A DNA stretch of 64,000 nucleotides from Flaviflagellibacter rhizophilus (GTDB taxonomy: Bacteria; Pseudomonadota; Alphaproteobacteria; Rhizobiales; Methylopilaceae). The notes under the pieces were generated by a model that ran no database searches, was not told the DNA's origin, and saw nothing but the letters and a program-made list of their open reading frames with translations. Both the position numbers and the translations under genes were made by a program. The stretch is from positions 62,001 through 126,000 of the forward strand of contig NZ_JAXAFJ010000007.1 in the NCBI RefSeq assembly GCF_033898525.1. Reading direction: 5' to 3'. How positions within the stretch are numbered: the first letter of the stretch is position 1; the number at the start of each line of letters is the position of its first letter. Below are positions 7,557 through 15,830 of this stretch, piece by piece.

Positions 7557-8047
7557 TCAATGGCAGCGAATTCAAGAAGGGCATGCGCAGGCTGGCTGCC
7601 GGGGTTTCGATCATCACCAGTACCGAGCATGGGCAACCCTGCGGCTTTGCGGCCACGTCGGTCAGTTCGGTCACCGCGGAGCCGCGCCCGTCGCTGCTGG
7701 TCTGCGTCAATCAGCAAGCCACGAGCCACGACATCATTCACCGGTCCGGTGTGTTCTGCGTGAACCTCCTGGGCGAGGGCGATGCCGAACTGGCGCAGCG
7801 CTTCAGTGCGCCCGGCTCCTGGGAAGCCCGCTTTGAAGGATGCGACTGGGTGCCGCTCGTCACAGGGTCGCCTGCGCTCCTCGGCGCCCTGGCCAGTTTC
7901 GATTGCGAGGTCGCGAGCGCTGTGGTCGTTCATTCCCACACGATCTTCATCGGGGAAGTCAGGGACCTGAAGCTTTGGCAGGAAGCCGTTGCACCACTTC
8001 TCTATGTGGATGGCCGCTTCGGTAGTCTGGCTCAGGCGAGACTATAG
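7553..8047 (+). CDS. flavin reductase (NtaB/RutF/HpaC type)
   Basis: A 164-residue NAD(P)H:flavin oxidoreductase of the standard short form. The motifs run in family order: FKKGMRRLAAGVSIIT, GFAATSVSSVTAEPRPSLLV near residue 45, SGVFCVNLLGE, RFEGCDWVPLVTGSPALLG, and a terminal YVDGRFGSL. It should deliver reduced flavin to the monooxygenase encoded convergently at 8090-9427. It overlaps the first reductase by 4 nt. Which physiological partner each reductase serves cannot be told from sequence. Confidence 0.93.
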   Translation: MINGSEFKKGMRRLAAGVSIITSTEHGQPCGFAATSVSSVTAEPRPSLLVCVNQQATSHDIIHRSGVFCVNLLGEGDAELAQRFSAPGSWEARFEGCDWVPLVTGSPALLGALASFDCEVASAVVVHSHTIFIGEVRDLKLWQEAVAPLLYVDGRFGSLAQARL

Positions 8048-8054
8048 CGGCGAA

Positions 8055-8082
8055 GGCGCCCTCCAATGGTTCGGAGGGCGCC
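8055..8082. terminator. bidirectional hairpin between convergent reductase and monooxygenase genes
   Basis: Perfect 10-bp stem GGCGCCCTCC (8055-8064) with GGAGGGCGCC (8073-8082), 8-nt loop. No T-tract on either side, so it is a weak terminator or an mRNA 3'-end stabiliser. Confidence 0.6.
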
Positions 8083-8089
8083 AGGAAGA

Positions 8090-9427
8090 TCAACTGGCCA
8101 GGTTTTCCTTCAGGGTCTGGCCTTCGTAGCTGCGGCGGTAGCGGCCACGCCGCTGCAGTTCCGGAACGAGCTGACTCACCAGGTTGTAAGGCACCGCACG
8201 CGGTCCGGCCTGTGAGATCGAGATCATGAAGCCACCGCGGCTTCCGGTTGCCTCGAAACCTTCTTCCAGCTTGTCGGCGACCTGTGCGGCGGTGCCGACG
8301 ATCGTGTTGGAATAGCCGGTCGAAGCACGCAAACCGTGTTCGAAGAACTCGTCGATCGAAATCTCGGCGTCCTCGCCATGCTCCTTGGCGAGCAGGTGCA
8401 CGAAGCCCACGGGTGATGCATTGGCCGCGATGATACGCTGCTGCAATTCGCGAAGGCTGAAGCGGTTCGGCAGAGTCGACATGTCGAAGCCGGTGTTGTG
8501 GGACAGCCAGACACCCACCGCTTCGCGTGGGACGCCCCGGATCAGTTCCTCGCGCAGCGCCTGCGCCTCGTGTTCCGTTTCCGCGACGATGACGCGGGTC
8601 GACCACAGGATGCCCACATTCTCCGGGTCGCGTCCTTCCGCGACCAGCGCGTCGTCCAGATCGCGCCGCTGCTGCGCCATCAGTGCAGGAGACTTCATCA
8701 GCCCGAAAACATGGTCGGCCACATGGGCGGCCGCGCGCGTGCCGCGCGGGGAGCCGCCTGCCTGCAGCACCACGGGCTCGACCTGAGGCGAGGGGATCAC
8801 GCTGAGCGGCCCCTTCACCTTGAAGAACTGGCCGTCATGATTGATTGCGCGCACCTTGGCGGGGTCGGCCACCATGCCGCTGTCGCGGTTCCAAACAAAT
8901 GCGTCGGGATCCACGCTGGTCCAGAGCTTGCGGCAGACGTCGACAAACTCTTCCAGCCGCTCGTAGCGCAGATTGTGGTCGACCAGTTCGTCATAGCCGT
9001 AATTGGCATAGTCCGAACGCCGTTGCGACGTCACGACATTGAACGCCATTCGGCCTTCCGTGACGTGGTCCAGCGAGTTCAGCAGGCGGGCCGTATAGAA
9101 CGGATGCATGAAGGTGGAGGCGTAGGTGAGGCCGAAGCCAAGATGCTTGGTGACGCGCGACATCACCGTGATCCACGGGCTCATGTCGAAGCGTGGCCAT
9201 GCCACGCCGGTCTGCACCGCATCGTCGATGCCGCCTTGCCAGGTGTCGGGAACGCCCGTGCCGTCACCAAAGAAGATCATGTCCACACCGCCCCGCTCCG
9301 CCAGCCGGGCCATATCCTCGAACAGGCCGGGTGCAGGGTAATCCGGTCCAACCCACGAGCCCGGGCGCCGCCACTGAGCCTCGACCTGCGTCCAGGAAAG
9401 ATCGAATGCCAAATGTATATTCTTCAT
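8090..9427 (-). CDS. LLM-class flavin-dependent monooxygenase (NtaA/SnaA/DszA family)
   Basis: A 445-residue TIM-barrel protein of the reduced-flavin-dependent luciferase-like class, NtaA/SnaA/DszA branch: SWVGPDYPAPGLFEDMARLA, FFGDGTGVPDTW, STFMHPFYTARLLNSLDHVT, GRMAFNVVTS, and the phosphate-binding VVLQAGGSPRG. Relatives oxygenate nitrilotriacetate, dibenzothiophene sulfone and other N- or S-compounds using FMNH2 from a separate reductase. Two such reductases are encoded tail-to-tail with it. A sigma-54-type promoter at 9499-9515 faces the gene. Substrate unknown; RidA and amidase neighbours favour C-N bond chemistry (inference). Confidence 0.92.
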   Translation of the reverse strand: MKNIHLAFDLSWTQVEAQWRRPGSWVGPDYPAPGLFEDMARLAERGGVDMIFFGDGTGVPDTWQGGIDDAVQTGVAWPRFDMSPWITVMSRVTKHLGFGLTYASTFMHPFYTARLLNSLDHVTEGRMAFNVVTSQRRSDYANYGYDELVDHNLRYERLEEFVDVCRKLWTSVDPDAFVWNRDSGMVADPAKVRAINHDGQFFKVKGPLSVIPSPQVEPVVLQAGGSPRGTRAAAHVADHVFGLMKSPALMAQQRRDLDDALVAEGRDPENVGILWSTRVIVAETEHEAQALREELIRGVPREAVGVWLSHNTGFDMSTLPNRFSLRELQQRIIAANASPVGFVHLLAKEHGEDAEISIDEFFEHGLRASTGYSNTIVGTAAQVADKLEEGFEATGSRGGFMISISQAGPRAVPYNLVSQLVPELQRRGRYRRSYEGQTLKENLAS

Positions 9428-9498
9428 GTTCGCTCTTCTTTGCTGGCTGAATTCTAGGCAGCTGATCCAAGCCGGCTGCTATCGTTTGAAGGTACTTT

Positions 9499-9515
9499 TG
9501 CAAAGCCGGTGCCAA
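9499..9515 (-). promoter_or_regulatory. candidate sigma-54 promoter of the monooxygenase gene
   Basis: Read on the minus strand: TTGGCACCGGCTTTGCA, with GG and GC separated by exactly 10 nt. It matches TGGCACG-N4-TTGCW with one mismatch. The start would fall near 9488, about 60 nt before the monooxygenase ATG. Confidence 0.65.
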
Positions 9516-9530
9516 GCAGGACATAAGACG

Positions 9531-9544
9531 TGCATACGCAGTCA
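9531..9544. promoter_or_regulatory. candidate weak LacI-type operator upstream of the monooxygenase
   Basis: TGCATACGCAGTCA matches the 6959-6972 / 9673-9686 consensus at 12 of 14 positions. It lies just upstream of the sigma-54-like promoter of the monooxygenase. Confidence 0.4.
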
Positions 9545-9672
9545 TAACTGGCGGACGATTGGTGTCTCGCAAGTGGAAGATCACGACGCTGCGTACGTGC
9601 AAGGGGCGATTTGACGGCTTTTCGGACGTCCATTCTCGATCGCCGGTCAGCCCGGATGCCCAAAAAGCATCC

Positions 9673-9686
9673 TGCATGCGCATGCA
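9673..9686. promoter_or_regulatory. perfect LacI-type operator upstream of the liv operon
   Basis: TGCATGCGCATGCA is a perfect 14-bp palindrome with a central CG, 73 nt before livH. It differs from the site beside lacI at one position. Confidence 0.7.
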
Positions 9687-9758
9687 ATATGAGCTTGTCG
9701 AGGGCCCTCAGGCGGATAGGCTTCGTGCATCCAGCCGGCACGAGGTGCACTTCCGAAC

Positions 9759-10643
9759 ATGGCCTATGACCAGCTCTTGCAGACCCTGCTCGGCGGCCTC
9801 GCGATTGGCTGCATCTACAGCCTAATCGCACTTGGAATCTCCATGATCGTGCGGGCGACGGACATCATGCACTTCGCTCAAGGTGAGTTCATGATGATCG
9901 GCGCCATGGCCGGCTTCTCCGGCGCAATGCTGGGCAACCTGCCACTGCCTTTCGTCCTCCTCGCGGGCACCCTGGGCGGCGGACTGATCGCAGTGGCGGC
10001 GGAGCTCGGCATCTACCGGGTGCTGCGGCGCCGCAGGGTGCCGCTGATCAACGTGGTGATCTCGACCATCGGGGTCTCTATCATCCTGCAGAACGGTGCA
10101 CGGCTCGCCTGGGGCTCGGAGCCCCTGGCCTATCCGAGGCTGTTCGAAGCGGGCGGTGTCTCCGTTCTCGGCTTCAATGTTGCGCCCCAACTGCTCTGGA
10201 TCGTCGGGCTCAGCCTCGCCATCATGGCGGCGCTGACCGTGTTCTTCCGCTTCAGCCGGACGGGTATCGCGATGCAGGCGGCGGCACAAGATCCCGATGC
10301 GGCGCGCCTGATGGGCATCAGCGTGGAGCGCGCCACCGTAAACACCTTCGCGGTCGCGGGCATGATGGCGGGTGCCGCCGGCGTTCTACTGGGGTCGCTG
10401 TTCTTCGCATCCTTCAACATGGGCTTCGCGACCGGCATCAAGGCCTTCGTTGCGGCGACCCTCGGCGGCCTCGGCAGCGTACCGGGAGCCATGGTCGGCG
10501 GGCTCTTGTTCGGCCTCATCGAAACCTTTGCCGGGTCCGTGATCTCGACCTCCTACAAGGACGCGATAGGCATGGTGACCCTGATCATCATCCTCCTCTT
10601 CGCACCCATGGGCCTCTTCGGCCGTCAAGGGCGGCAGGTCTGA
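9759..10643 (+). CDS. livH: branched-chain amino acid-type ABC permease, LivH family
   Basis: A 294-residue inner-membrane permease with about eight hydrophobic segments and the LivH signature near the C-terminus (FVAATLGGLGSVPGAMVGGL). It begins with LLQTLLGGLAIGCIYSLIAL, the conserved first helix. It starts a tightly spaced operon livH-livM-livG-livF followed by a binding protein and the triple RidA gene. In this setting the importer probably carries the island's substrate or a product rather than Leu/Ile/Val (inference); Liv-type systems also move amides, ureas and aromatic acids. Confidence 0.92.
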   Translation: MAYDQLLQTLLGGLAIGCIYSLIALGISMIVRATDIMHFAQGEFMMIGAMAGFSGAMLGNLPLPFVLLAGTLGGGLIAVAAELGIYRVLRRRRVPLINVVISTIGVSIILQNGARLAWGSEPLAYPRLFEAGGVSVLGFNVAPQLLWIVGLSLAIMAALTVFFRFSRTGIAMQAAAQDPDAARLMGISVERATVNTFAVAGMMAGAAGVLLGSLFFASFNMGFATGIKAFVAATLGGLGSVPGAMVGGLLFGLIETFAGSVISTSYKDAIGMVTLIIILLFAPMGLFGRQGRQV

Positions 10644-10644
10644 C

Positions 10645-11634
10645 ATGGGCATTATTGTGAACCCAAATCTCTTGCGGATCCTGGCGCTCCTGGCTCTGGC
10701 CGCCGTGCCGCTGGTGGAAAGCAATTCCTACTGGCTGCACGTCTTCAGCGTGGCGCTGATCGCTGCGGTCCTGGCGCTCGGGCTCCAACTGCTCGTCGGC
10801 ATGGCGGGAATGCTGTCGCTGGGGCAGGGGGCGTTCTACGGCATCGGCGCCTATACGGCCGGGATCGTGGCCACCTCTTTCGGCCTGCCTTTCCTGCTGA
10901 CGCTTCTGGCGGGAGGGATTGCCGCGGCACTCGCGAGTCTTCTGCTGATCCCGCTCGTAAAGCTCAAGGGCTCCAGCCTCGGGGTCGCCACTTTGGGCTT
11001 CAGCATCATCATCCACCTGCTGATCCTCAACGAGGAATGGCTGACGGGCGGTAGCCTTGGCCTGATGGGCATTCCCGATCCCGAGATCTTCGGGCTGAAC
11101 CTCGCCCATGACGAAGCCTTTTACTGGCTGTGCCTCGTGATCCTGGCGCTCGTCTACGTCTCCATCGACCGCATCAACACCTCGCGGTTCGGGCGCGCAC
11201 TTGCCGCCATAGCGCAGGACGAGGAGGCGGCGCGCGCCAGCGGCATCCAGATCGCGTTGTGCAAGAGCAAGTGCTTCCTGATCGCGGCCTTTACCGCGGG
11301 GTTGGCCGGCACGCTCTACGCCTACCATTCCCGCTATCTCAGCCCTAACGACTTCACCTTCAACAAGTCGATCGAGGTCCTGATCATGGTCGTGGTCGGC
11401 GGCCTTGGCAGCCTGCCAGGTGCGGTGCTCGGCGCCTTCATCGTCGTGCTGATGCCGGAATATCTCCGGTCTTCCGGCGAACTGAGGATGATCCTTTTCG
11501 GAACCGCAGTCGTGGTGCTGATGGGCACGGGCAATCGCGGCCTCATCGGCCTGTTGCAGGCCGCAGCCTCACTGGTGCTCAGCCGCCTGCCGAGTTTCGG
11601 ACGCAGCCGATACGTGGTGAGGCCCGGCGAATGA
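10645..11634 (+). CDS. livM: branched-chain amino acid-type ABC permease, LivM family
   Basis: A 329-residue multi-spanning permease. LVGMAGMLSLGQGAFYGIGA near residue 50 and the loop SRFGRALAAIAQDEEAARASG are LivM hallmarks, and VVVGGLGSLPGAVLGA marks the last transmembrane hairpin. It pairs with LivH to form the membrane channel. It starts 1 nt after the livH stop and its own stop overlaps livG by 4 nt. Confidence 0.92.
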   Translation: MGIIVNPNLLRILALLALAAVPLVESNSYWLHVFSVALIAAVLALGLQLLVGMAGMLSLGQGAFYGIGAYTAGIVATSFGLPFLLTLLAGGIAAALASLLLIPLVKLKGSSLGVATLGFSIIIHLLILNEEWLTGGSLGLMGIPDPEIFGLNLAHDEAFYWLCLVILALVYVSIDRINTSRFGRALAAIAQDEEAARASGIQIALCKSKCFLIAAFTAGLAGTLYAYHSRYLSPNDFTFNKSIEVLIMVVVGGLGSLPGAVLGAFIVVLMPEYLRSSGELRMILFGTAVVVLMGTGNRGLIGLLQAAASLVLSRLPSFGRSRYVVRPGE

Positions 11635-12449
11635 GCGCGACGCTTCTCGAAACCCGTCAGATCACGCGGCGCTTCGGCGGTCTGGTCGCTGTCGATGGCG
11701 TGGACCTCGATGTCGCCGAAGGTGAGGTTCATGGTCTGATCGGTCCCAACGGTGCCGGCAAGACCACTATGCTGAACCTGCTCTCGGGGCATCTTCCTTC
11801 CTCATCCGGCAGCATCCTTTTCGCCGACGCTGATGTGACCCGCCATGCGGCGGAGAAACGTGCGATCGCCGGCATCCGGCGCACATTCCAGAACCTGAAG
11901 TTGTTCAAGGAACTGCCGGCTCTGGACAATGTCATGGTGGGCCTGCACGCCAGCACCCGCTCGGAAATATTCCACGCGCTGCTTCGCACACCGTTTCAGC
12001 GGCGGGAGGAGCGGGAGATCGTCGAGCGGGCGCGCGAGGCTCTGGACTTCGTGGGCCTTGGACCTTTCGCGGACAAGGCCGCGGGCAGTCTGCCCTACGG
12101 GCATCAGCGCCTTCTGGAGATCGCCCGCGCATTCGTGGCTCGCCCGAAGCTCCTCCTGCTAGATGAACCTGCAGCCGGCCTGAACGGCGCCGAAAGCAAG
12201 GCGCTCGTCGATCTCATTCGCCGCATCCGGGCGGCCGGCACCACCACGGTTCTCGTCGAGCACCACATGGACGTCGTGATGCCGACCTGCGACCGCATCA
12301 CGGTGCTGAACTACGGCAAGCTGCTGGCCAAGGGCACCCCTCAGGACATCCGGCACAACAGCGAGGTCATCGGCGCCTATCTCGGCAAGGGCTCGGCCCT
12401 CAAGCGCGAACGCGCGGCGCAAGAAGGGGCTGTCCATGCTGCGCCTTAG
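11631..12449 (+). CDS. livG: ABC transporter ATPase, LivG family
   Basis: A 272-residue nucleotide-binding subunit. Walker A is GPNGAGKTTM near residue 41, the signature is unusual (LPYGHQRLLEIARA in place of the common LSGGQ), Walker B is LLLDEPAAGLN, and the switch His lies in LVEHHMDVVM. The variant signature LxYGxQR is normal for LivG. It powers import with LivF as a heterodimer. It overlaps livM by 4 nt and livF by 14 nt. Confidence 0.92.
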   Translation: MSATLLETRQITRRFGGLVAVDGVDLDVAEGEVHGLIGPNGAGKTTMLNLLSGHLPSSSGSILFADADVTRHAAEKRAIAGIRRTFQNLKLFKELPALDNVMVGLHASTRSEIFHALLRTPFQRREEREIVERAREALDFVGLGPFADKAAGSLPYGHQRLLEIARAFVARPKLLLLDEPAAGLNGAESKALVDLIRRIRAAGTTTVLVEHHMDVVMPTCDRITVLNYGKLLAKGTPQDIRHNSEVIGAYLGKGSALKRERAAQEGAVHAAP

Positions 12450-13158
12450 CAATGTCTCGGCCTCCTACGGCCAGGTGTCTGCCCTGAAAGGCCTCGACCT
12501 CTTCATCGGTGCGGGAGAGGCGGTCGCCTTGATCGGATCGAACGGCGCCGGCAAGTCGACCACGCTGAAGGTTATATCCGGCCTCGTGCGCCCGAATGGC
12601 GGCACGGTCGAATTCCTGGGCGAGCCCATCACCGGCATGAGACCGGAGCAGATCGTCGAACGCGGGATTATCCACGTGCCCGAGGGCAGGCGCATCTTCC
12701 CCAAGCTCTCCGTGGAACAGAACCTTGAAGTCGGTGCCTACTCGCAGCGTGCACAAAGCCGCAAGCGAACGATCCGCGACGAGGTGTACCAGCTCTTTCC
12801 ACGGCTGCATGAGCGTAGGCGTCAAATGGGCGGATCTCTGTCCGGCGGCGAACAGCAGATGCTGGCATTCGGCCGGGCGATGATGGCCCAGCCTCAACTT
12901 CTCCTGCTGGATGAACCCTCGCTGGGCCTCGCGCCGATCATCGTGGAGGAGGTGGCGCGTGCCATAGCGCACTTCCGTGCCGGCGGCGTGACCGTCCTCC
13001 TCGTCGAGCAGAACGCCGAGCTTGCGCTGACAATAGCCTCACGCGGCTACGTGCTGGAAACCGGCACCATCACCCTTTCCGGGACCAGCGGGCAATTGCT
13101 CGAGAACCCCGAGGTTTGGGCCAGCTATCTCGGCCACGAGCAGCTGGAGAACGCCTGA
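12436..13158 (+). CDS. livF: ABC transporter ATPase, LivF family
   Basis: A 240-residue nucleotide-binding subunit. Walker A is GSNGAGKSTT, the signature LSGGEQQMLAFGRAM, Walker B LLLDEPSLGLAP and the switch LVEQNAELAL. This is the usual LivF length and composition. It overlaps livG by 14 nt, indicating translational coupling, and is followed after 63 nt by the binding-protein gene. Confidence 0.92.
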   Translation: MLRLSNVSASYGQVSALKGLDLFIGAGEAVALIGSNGAGKSTTLKVISGLVRPNGGTVEFLGEPITGMRPEQIVERGIIHVPEGRRIFPKLSVEQNLEVGAYSQRAQSRKRTIRDEVYQLFPRLHERRRQMGGSLSGGEQQMLAFGRAMMAQPQLLLLDEPSLGLAPIIVEEVARAIAHFRAGGVTVLLVEQNAELALTIASRGYVLETGTITLSGTSGQLLENPEVWASYLGHEQLENA

Positions 13159-13221
13159 TCGGGCACCGGCGATGCCGGATCAAACAGCATTTCCTGTCAT
13201 CGTCTTAGAAGGGGCAAACCA

Positions 13222-14370
13222 ATGACCAGTCTGAAGAGAAACCTGCGTTCGACTCTGCTGTCGGGCCTGATGGTCGCCGCCATTGGCGGTGCCGCGATCG
13301 CCGAGCCGGTGAAGATCGGCGTGTTCGGTCCAATGACGGGCGATGCGGCCGCCATGGGCCAGAGCCTCCGCGAAAGCGTCGATCTTGCAGTGAAGGAAAA
13401 GAACGCGGCCGGCGGGCTGCTCGGCGAAAAGATCGAGATTGTCTACGCCGACGACTCCGGCAAGCCCGAAGAGGCCGTGAACGTGGCCAAGCGCCTGATC
13501 TCGCGAGACGAGGTTCTGCTCACGCTCGGCAGCATCAGCAGCCCGGCCAGCCTTGCGGCCTCGCAGGTTAGTCGTCAAGGCGAGGTGCCCCAAATCGTCA
13601 TCGCCGGAACTGCCCAGAAGATCACCACGCTTGGCAACAAGTGGGTGTTCCGTTCTCCGGTGCCGGACACCAAGCTTGTGTCCGACCTCGTGGATTTCAT
13701 TCACGAGAAGTTCCCCAACTACAAGAAGTTCGCCTTCCTCTACGTGAACGATGACTTCGGCCGCGGCGGCTTTGAGGCCTTCAAGAAGGCCGGGCAGAAG
13801 CACGGCTTCGAGATCGTTGCCGAAGAGCGCTACACGCGCGGAGACATCGACTTCACCTCGCAGCTCGGCCGGATCAAGTCGGCTGGCGCGGATGCCATGA
13901 TCGAATGGTCGCGCTACACCGAGGGGGCGCTTGTCGCCAAGCAGTTTGCGCAAATCGGCATGACGATCCCACGTTTTGCATCCGACGGCGTGGCCACACC
14001 GAAGTTCGTCGAGCTGGGCGGCGATGCGGTGAACGGCGTCTACTTCACAACGCATTTCAGCCTGGCGACCGCGGCCGACATACCGGCAGCTCAGACCTTC
14101 ATCGAGAAGTACAAGGCTGCCTATGGCCGCAATCCGGATTCCTATGCCGCGGAAGCCTACGACGCCATCACGCTTGCCATTCTCGGCGTCGAAAAGGCCG
14201 GCAAGGCTGATCGCGAGGCGGTGCGCGCCGCGCTCGCCGCGTCCAGCTTCGAAAGCGTGCGTGGTCCCTTCAAGTTCGACGAAAAGGGCGATCCGCTGCT
14301 GACCACGCATGTGGTGAAGCTCGACGGCGGCAAAGAAACCAACGCCCGCGCCATGGCCGTCCAGAACTGA
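13222..14370 (+). CDS. periplasmic binding protein of the Liv-type ABC importer
   Basis: A 382-residue type-I periplasmic binding protein with a signal peptide (cleavage near AIA-EP, residue 29). The conserved opening VKIGVFGPMTGDAAAMGQ, DDSGKPEEAVNVAKRLI and a C-terminal GPFKFDEKGDP, as in LivK relatives, are present. It captures the transported solute and delivers it to LivHM. The gene lies after the ATPases, with an AGAAGGGG ribosome site. The pocket cannot be read reliably, so the ligand is unknown; context suggests a small nitrogenous acid or amide (inference). Confidence 0.9.
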   Translation: MTSLKRNLRSTLLSGLMVAAIGGAAIAEPVKIGVFGPMTGDAAAMGQSLRESVDLAVKEKNAAGGLLGEKIEIVYADDSGKPEEAVNVAKRLISRDEVLLTLGSISSPASLAASQVSRQGEVPQIVIAGTAQKITTLGNKWVFRSPVPDTKLVSDLVDFIHEKFPNYKKFAFLYVNDDFGRGGFEAFKKAGQKHGFEIVAEERYTRGDIDFTSQLGRIKSAGADAMIEWSRYTEGALVAKQFAQIGMTIPRFASDGVATPKFVELGGDAVNGVYFTTHFSLATAADIPAAQTFIEKYKAAYGRNPDSYAAEAYDAITLAILGVEKAGKADREAVRAALAASSFESVRGPFKFDEKGDPLLTTHVVKLDGGKETNARAMAVQN

Positions 14371-14377
14371 TCGTAAG

Positions 14378-14401
14378 CGGCGCGGCTTACGGGCCGCGCC
14401 G
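14378..14401 (+). promoter_or_regulatory. intercistronic hairpin between binding protein and RidA gene
   Basis: Nine-bp stem CGGCGCGGC (14378-14386) with GCCGCGCCG (14393-14401), 6-nt loop, no T-tract. It is probably an mRNA-stabilising element that keeps binding-protein levels above those of downstream genes. Confidence 0.6.
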
Positions 14402-14431
14402 GCCCTTCCTCGCATTTCCCGAGATCCTGTC

Positions 14432-15794
14432 ATGACCGAGCTTCGCACCGTCACGTCCGAAAATCCCCGGCCGCTCGCCAACTACACCGAGGCGTCGATC
14501 GCCGCCGGCATGATTTTTCCGGCGGGCCAGCTCGCCAGCGACTTCAAGACCGGTGTGCCGGAGGAGGCGCGCAAGCATCCTTCGTTTCCGTACTACGGCT
14601 CCGACATCAAGCTGCAGACGCGCTTCATCATGGAGAACCTGAAGCGGACCTTTGCCGCTGCTGGAAGCTCGCTCGACAATGTGGTCAAGGCTCAGGTCTT
14701 CCTGACTGACTTGAACGACTTCGCGGGCTTCGACGAGATCTGGAAGGCATATTTCAGCGTCGCGCCGCCGCGCACCACCGTCGGCACCACAGGTCTGCTC
14801 GTGAAGGACACGCTGATCGAAATCGACCTGATCGGCTACCTTCCTGAACTTGGCAGCTACCAGATCGTATCCTCCGGCAATCCGAAGCCGCTGGCCAACT
14901 ACTCCGAAGCCTTCGCCATAGGAGACCTGGTCTTCGCTGCAGGGCAGCTTGCCAGCGACTTCAAGACCGGCGTCCCGGCCGAGGCACGCAAGGCCGACAA
15001 CTTCCCGTACTACGGCTCTGACATCAAGCTGCAGACGCGCTTCATCATGGAGAACCTGAAGCGCACCTTCGCAGCCGCAGGCAGCTCGCTCGACCACGTT
15101 CTGAAGGCGCAAGTCTTCCTGACGGACCTCGACCACTTCGCCGCGTTCGACGAAGTGTGGAAGGAGTACTTCAAGGTGGCGCCCCCGCGCACGACCATTG
15201 GAACGTCCGGCCTGCTCATCAAGGACACGCTGATCGAGATCGACCTGATCGGCTATGTGCCTCGCGAGGGCCTGACGCACGAGGTGGTGACATCCGCGAA
15301 CGCCAAGCCGCTGGCCAACTATTCCGAGGCCGTCACCGTCGGCCCCTTCGTCTTCGCGGCCGGTCAGCTTGCCAGCGACTTCAAGACCGGGGTGCCGGAG
15401 GAGGCGCGCAAGCATCCTTCGTTCTCGTATTACGGGTCCGACATCAAGCTGCAGACGCGCTTCATCATGGAGAACCTGAAGCGGACCTTTGCCGCTGCCG
15501 GTAGCTCGCTCGACCAGATCGTCAAGGCGCAGGTCTTCCTGACCGACCTCAACGACTTCGCCGGTTTCGACGAGGTCTGGAAGGAGTATTTCCGCGTTCC
15601 GCCGCCGCGNCGGTAGCTCGCTCGACCAGATCGTCAAGGCGCAGGTCTTCCTGACCGACCTCAACGACTTCGCCGGTTTCGACGAGGTCTGGAAGGAGTA
15701 TTTCCGCGTTCCGCCGCCGCGCACGACCATCGGGACGTCTGGGCTGCTCATCAAGGACAGCCTCATCGAAATCGACGTCATCGGCATTCGCTGA
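14432..15794 (+). CDS. triple-domain RidA (YjgF/YER057c/UK114) protein, with an assembly artefact
   Basis: Three tandem RidA domains in one chain, about residues 1-140, 141-280 and 281-416 after correction. RidA enzymes hydrolyse reactive enamines/imines (such as 2-aminoacrylate) and normally form homotrimers with active sites at subunit interfaces. Each repeat keeps the catalytic Arg in a PPRTT motif (residues 114, 253, 393) and the Glu in LIEID. The repeats are nearly identical, also at DNA level, pointing to recent duplication or conversion. As deposited, the frame breaks at N15610, where a 111-nt segment is doubled; removing one copy plus N gives 1251 nt, in frame. It lies in the liv operon and may act on the monooxygenase product (inference). 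Confidence 0.88.
15499..15721. repeat. 111-nt exact tandem copy around an N (probable assembly join)
   Basis: 15499-15609 and 15611-15721 are identical over 111 nt and separated by a single N at 15610. The doubling breaks the RidA frame; collapsing it restores 417 codons. This is what overlapping contig ends joined without merging would look like. Confidence 0.93.
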
Positions 15795-15830
15795 TCGATC
15801 CCGCATCCAAGACCGACGGCGGCGTTTCTC

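Larger units (their letters stand above)
9428..9758. other. divergent control region, monooxygenase versus liv operon
   Basis: 331 nt without a gene. It holds the minus-strand sigma-54-like promoter (9499-9515), a weak LacI-type site (9531-9544) and a perfect LacI-type palindrome (9673-9686). I see no convincing sigma-70 promoter for livH. Confidence 0.6.

Noticed and set aside
7038..9427. A plain rut (pyrimidine) operon
   Set aside because: Flavin reductase and monooxygenase types are shared, but rutB, rutD, rutE and rutG are absent, the monooxygenase looks NtaA/DszA-type, and the RidA protein is a triple fusion inside a liv operon.
9728..9758. Sigma-54 promoter directly before livH (CCGGCACGAGGTGCAC)
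   Set aside because: The GG to GC distance is 8, not 10, and the site would lie on top of the ribosome-binding region.
15499..15721. A biological tandem duplication
   Set aside because: The copies are identical, flank a single N and break the frame. An assembly join is simpler.
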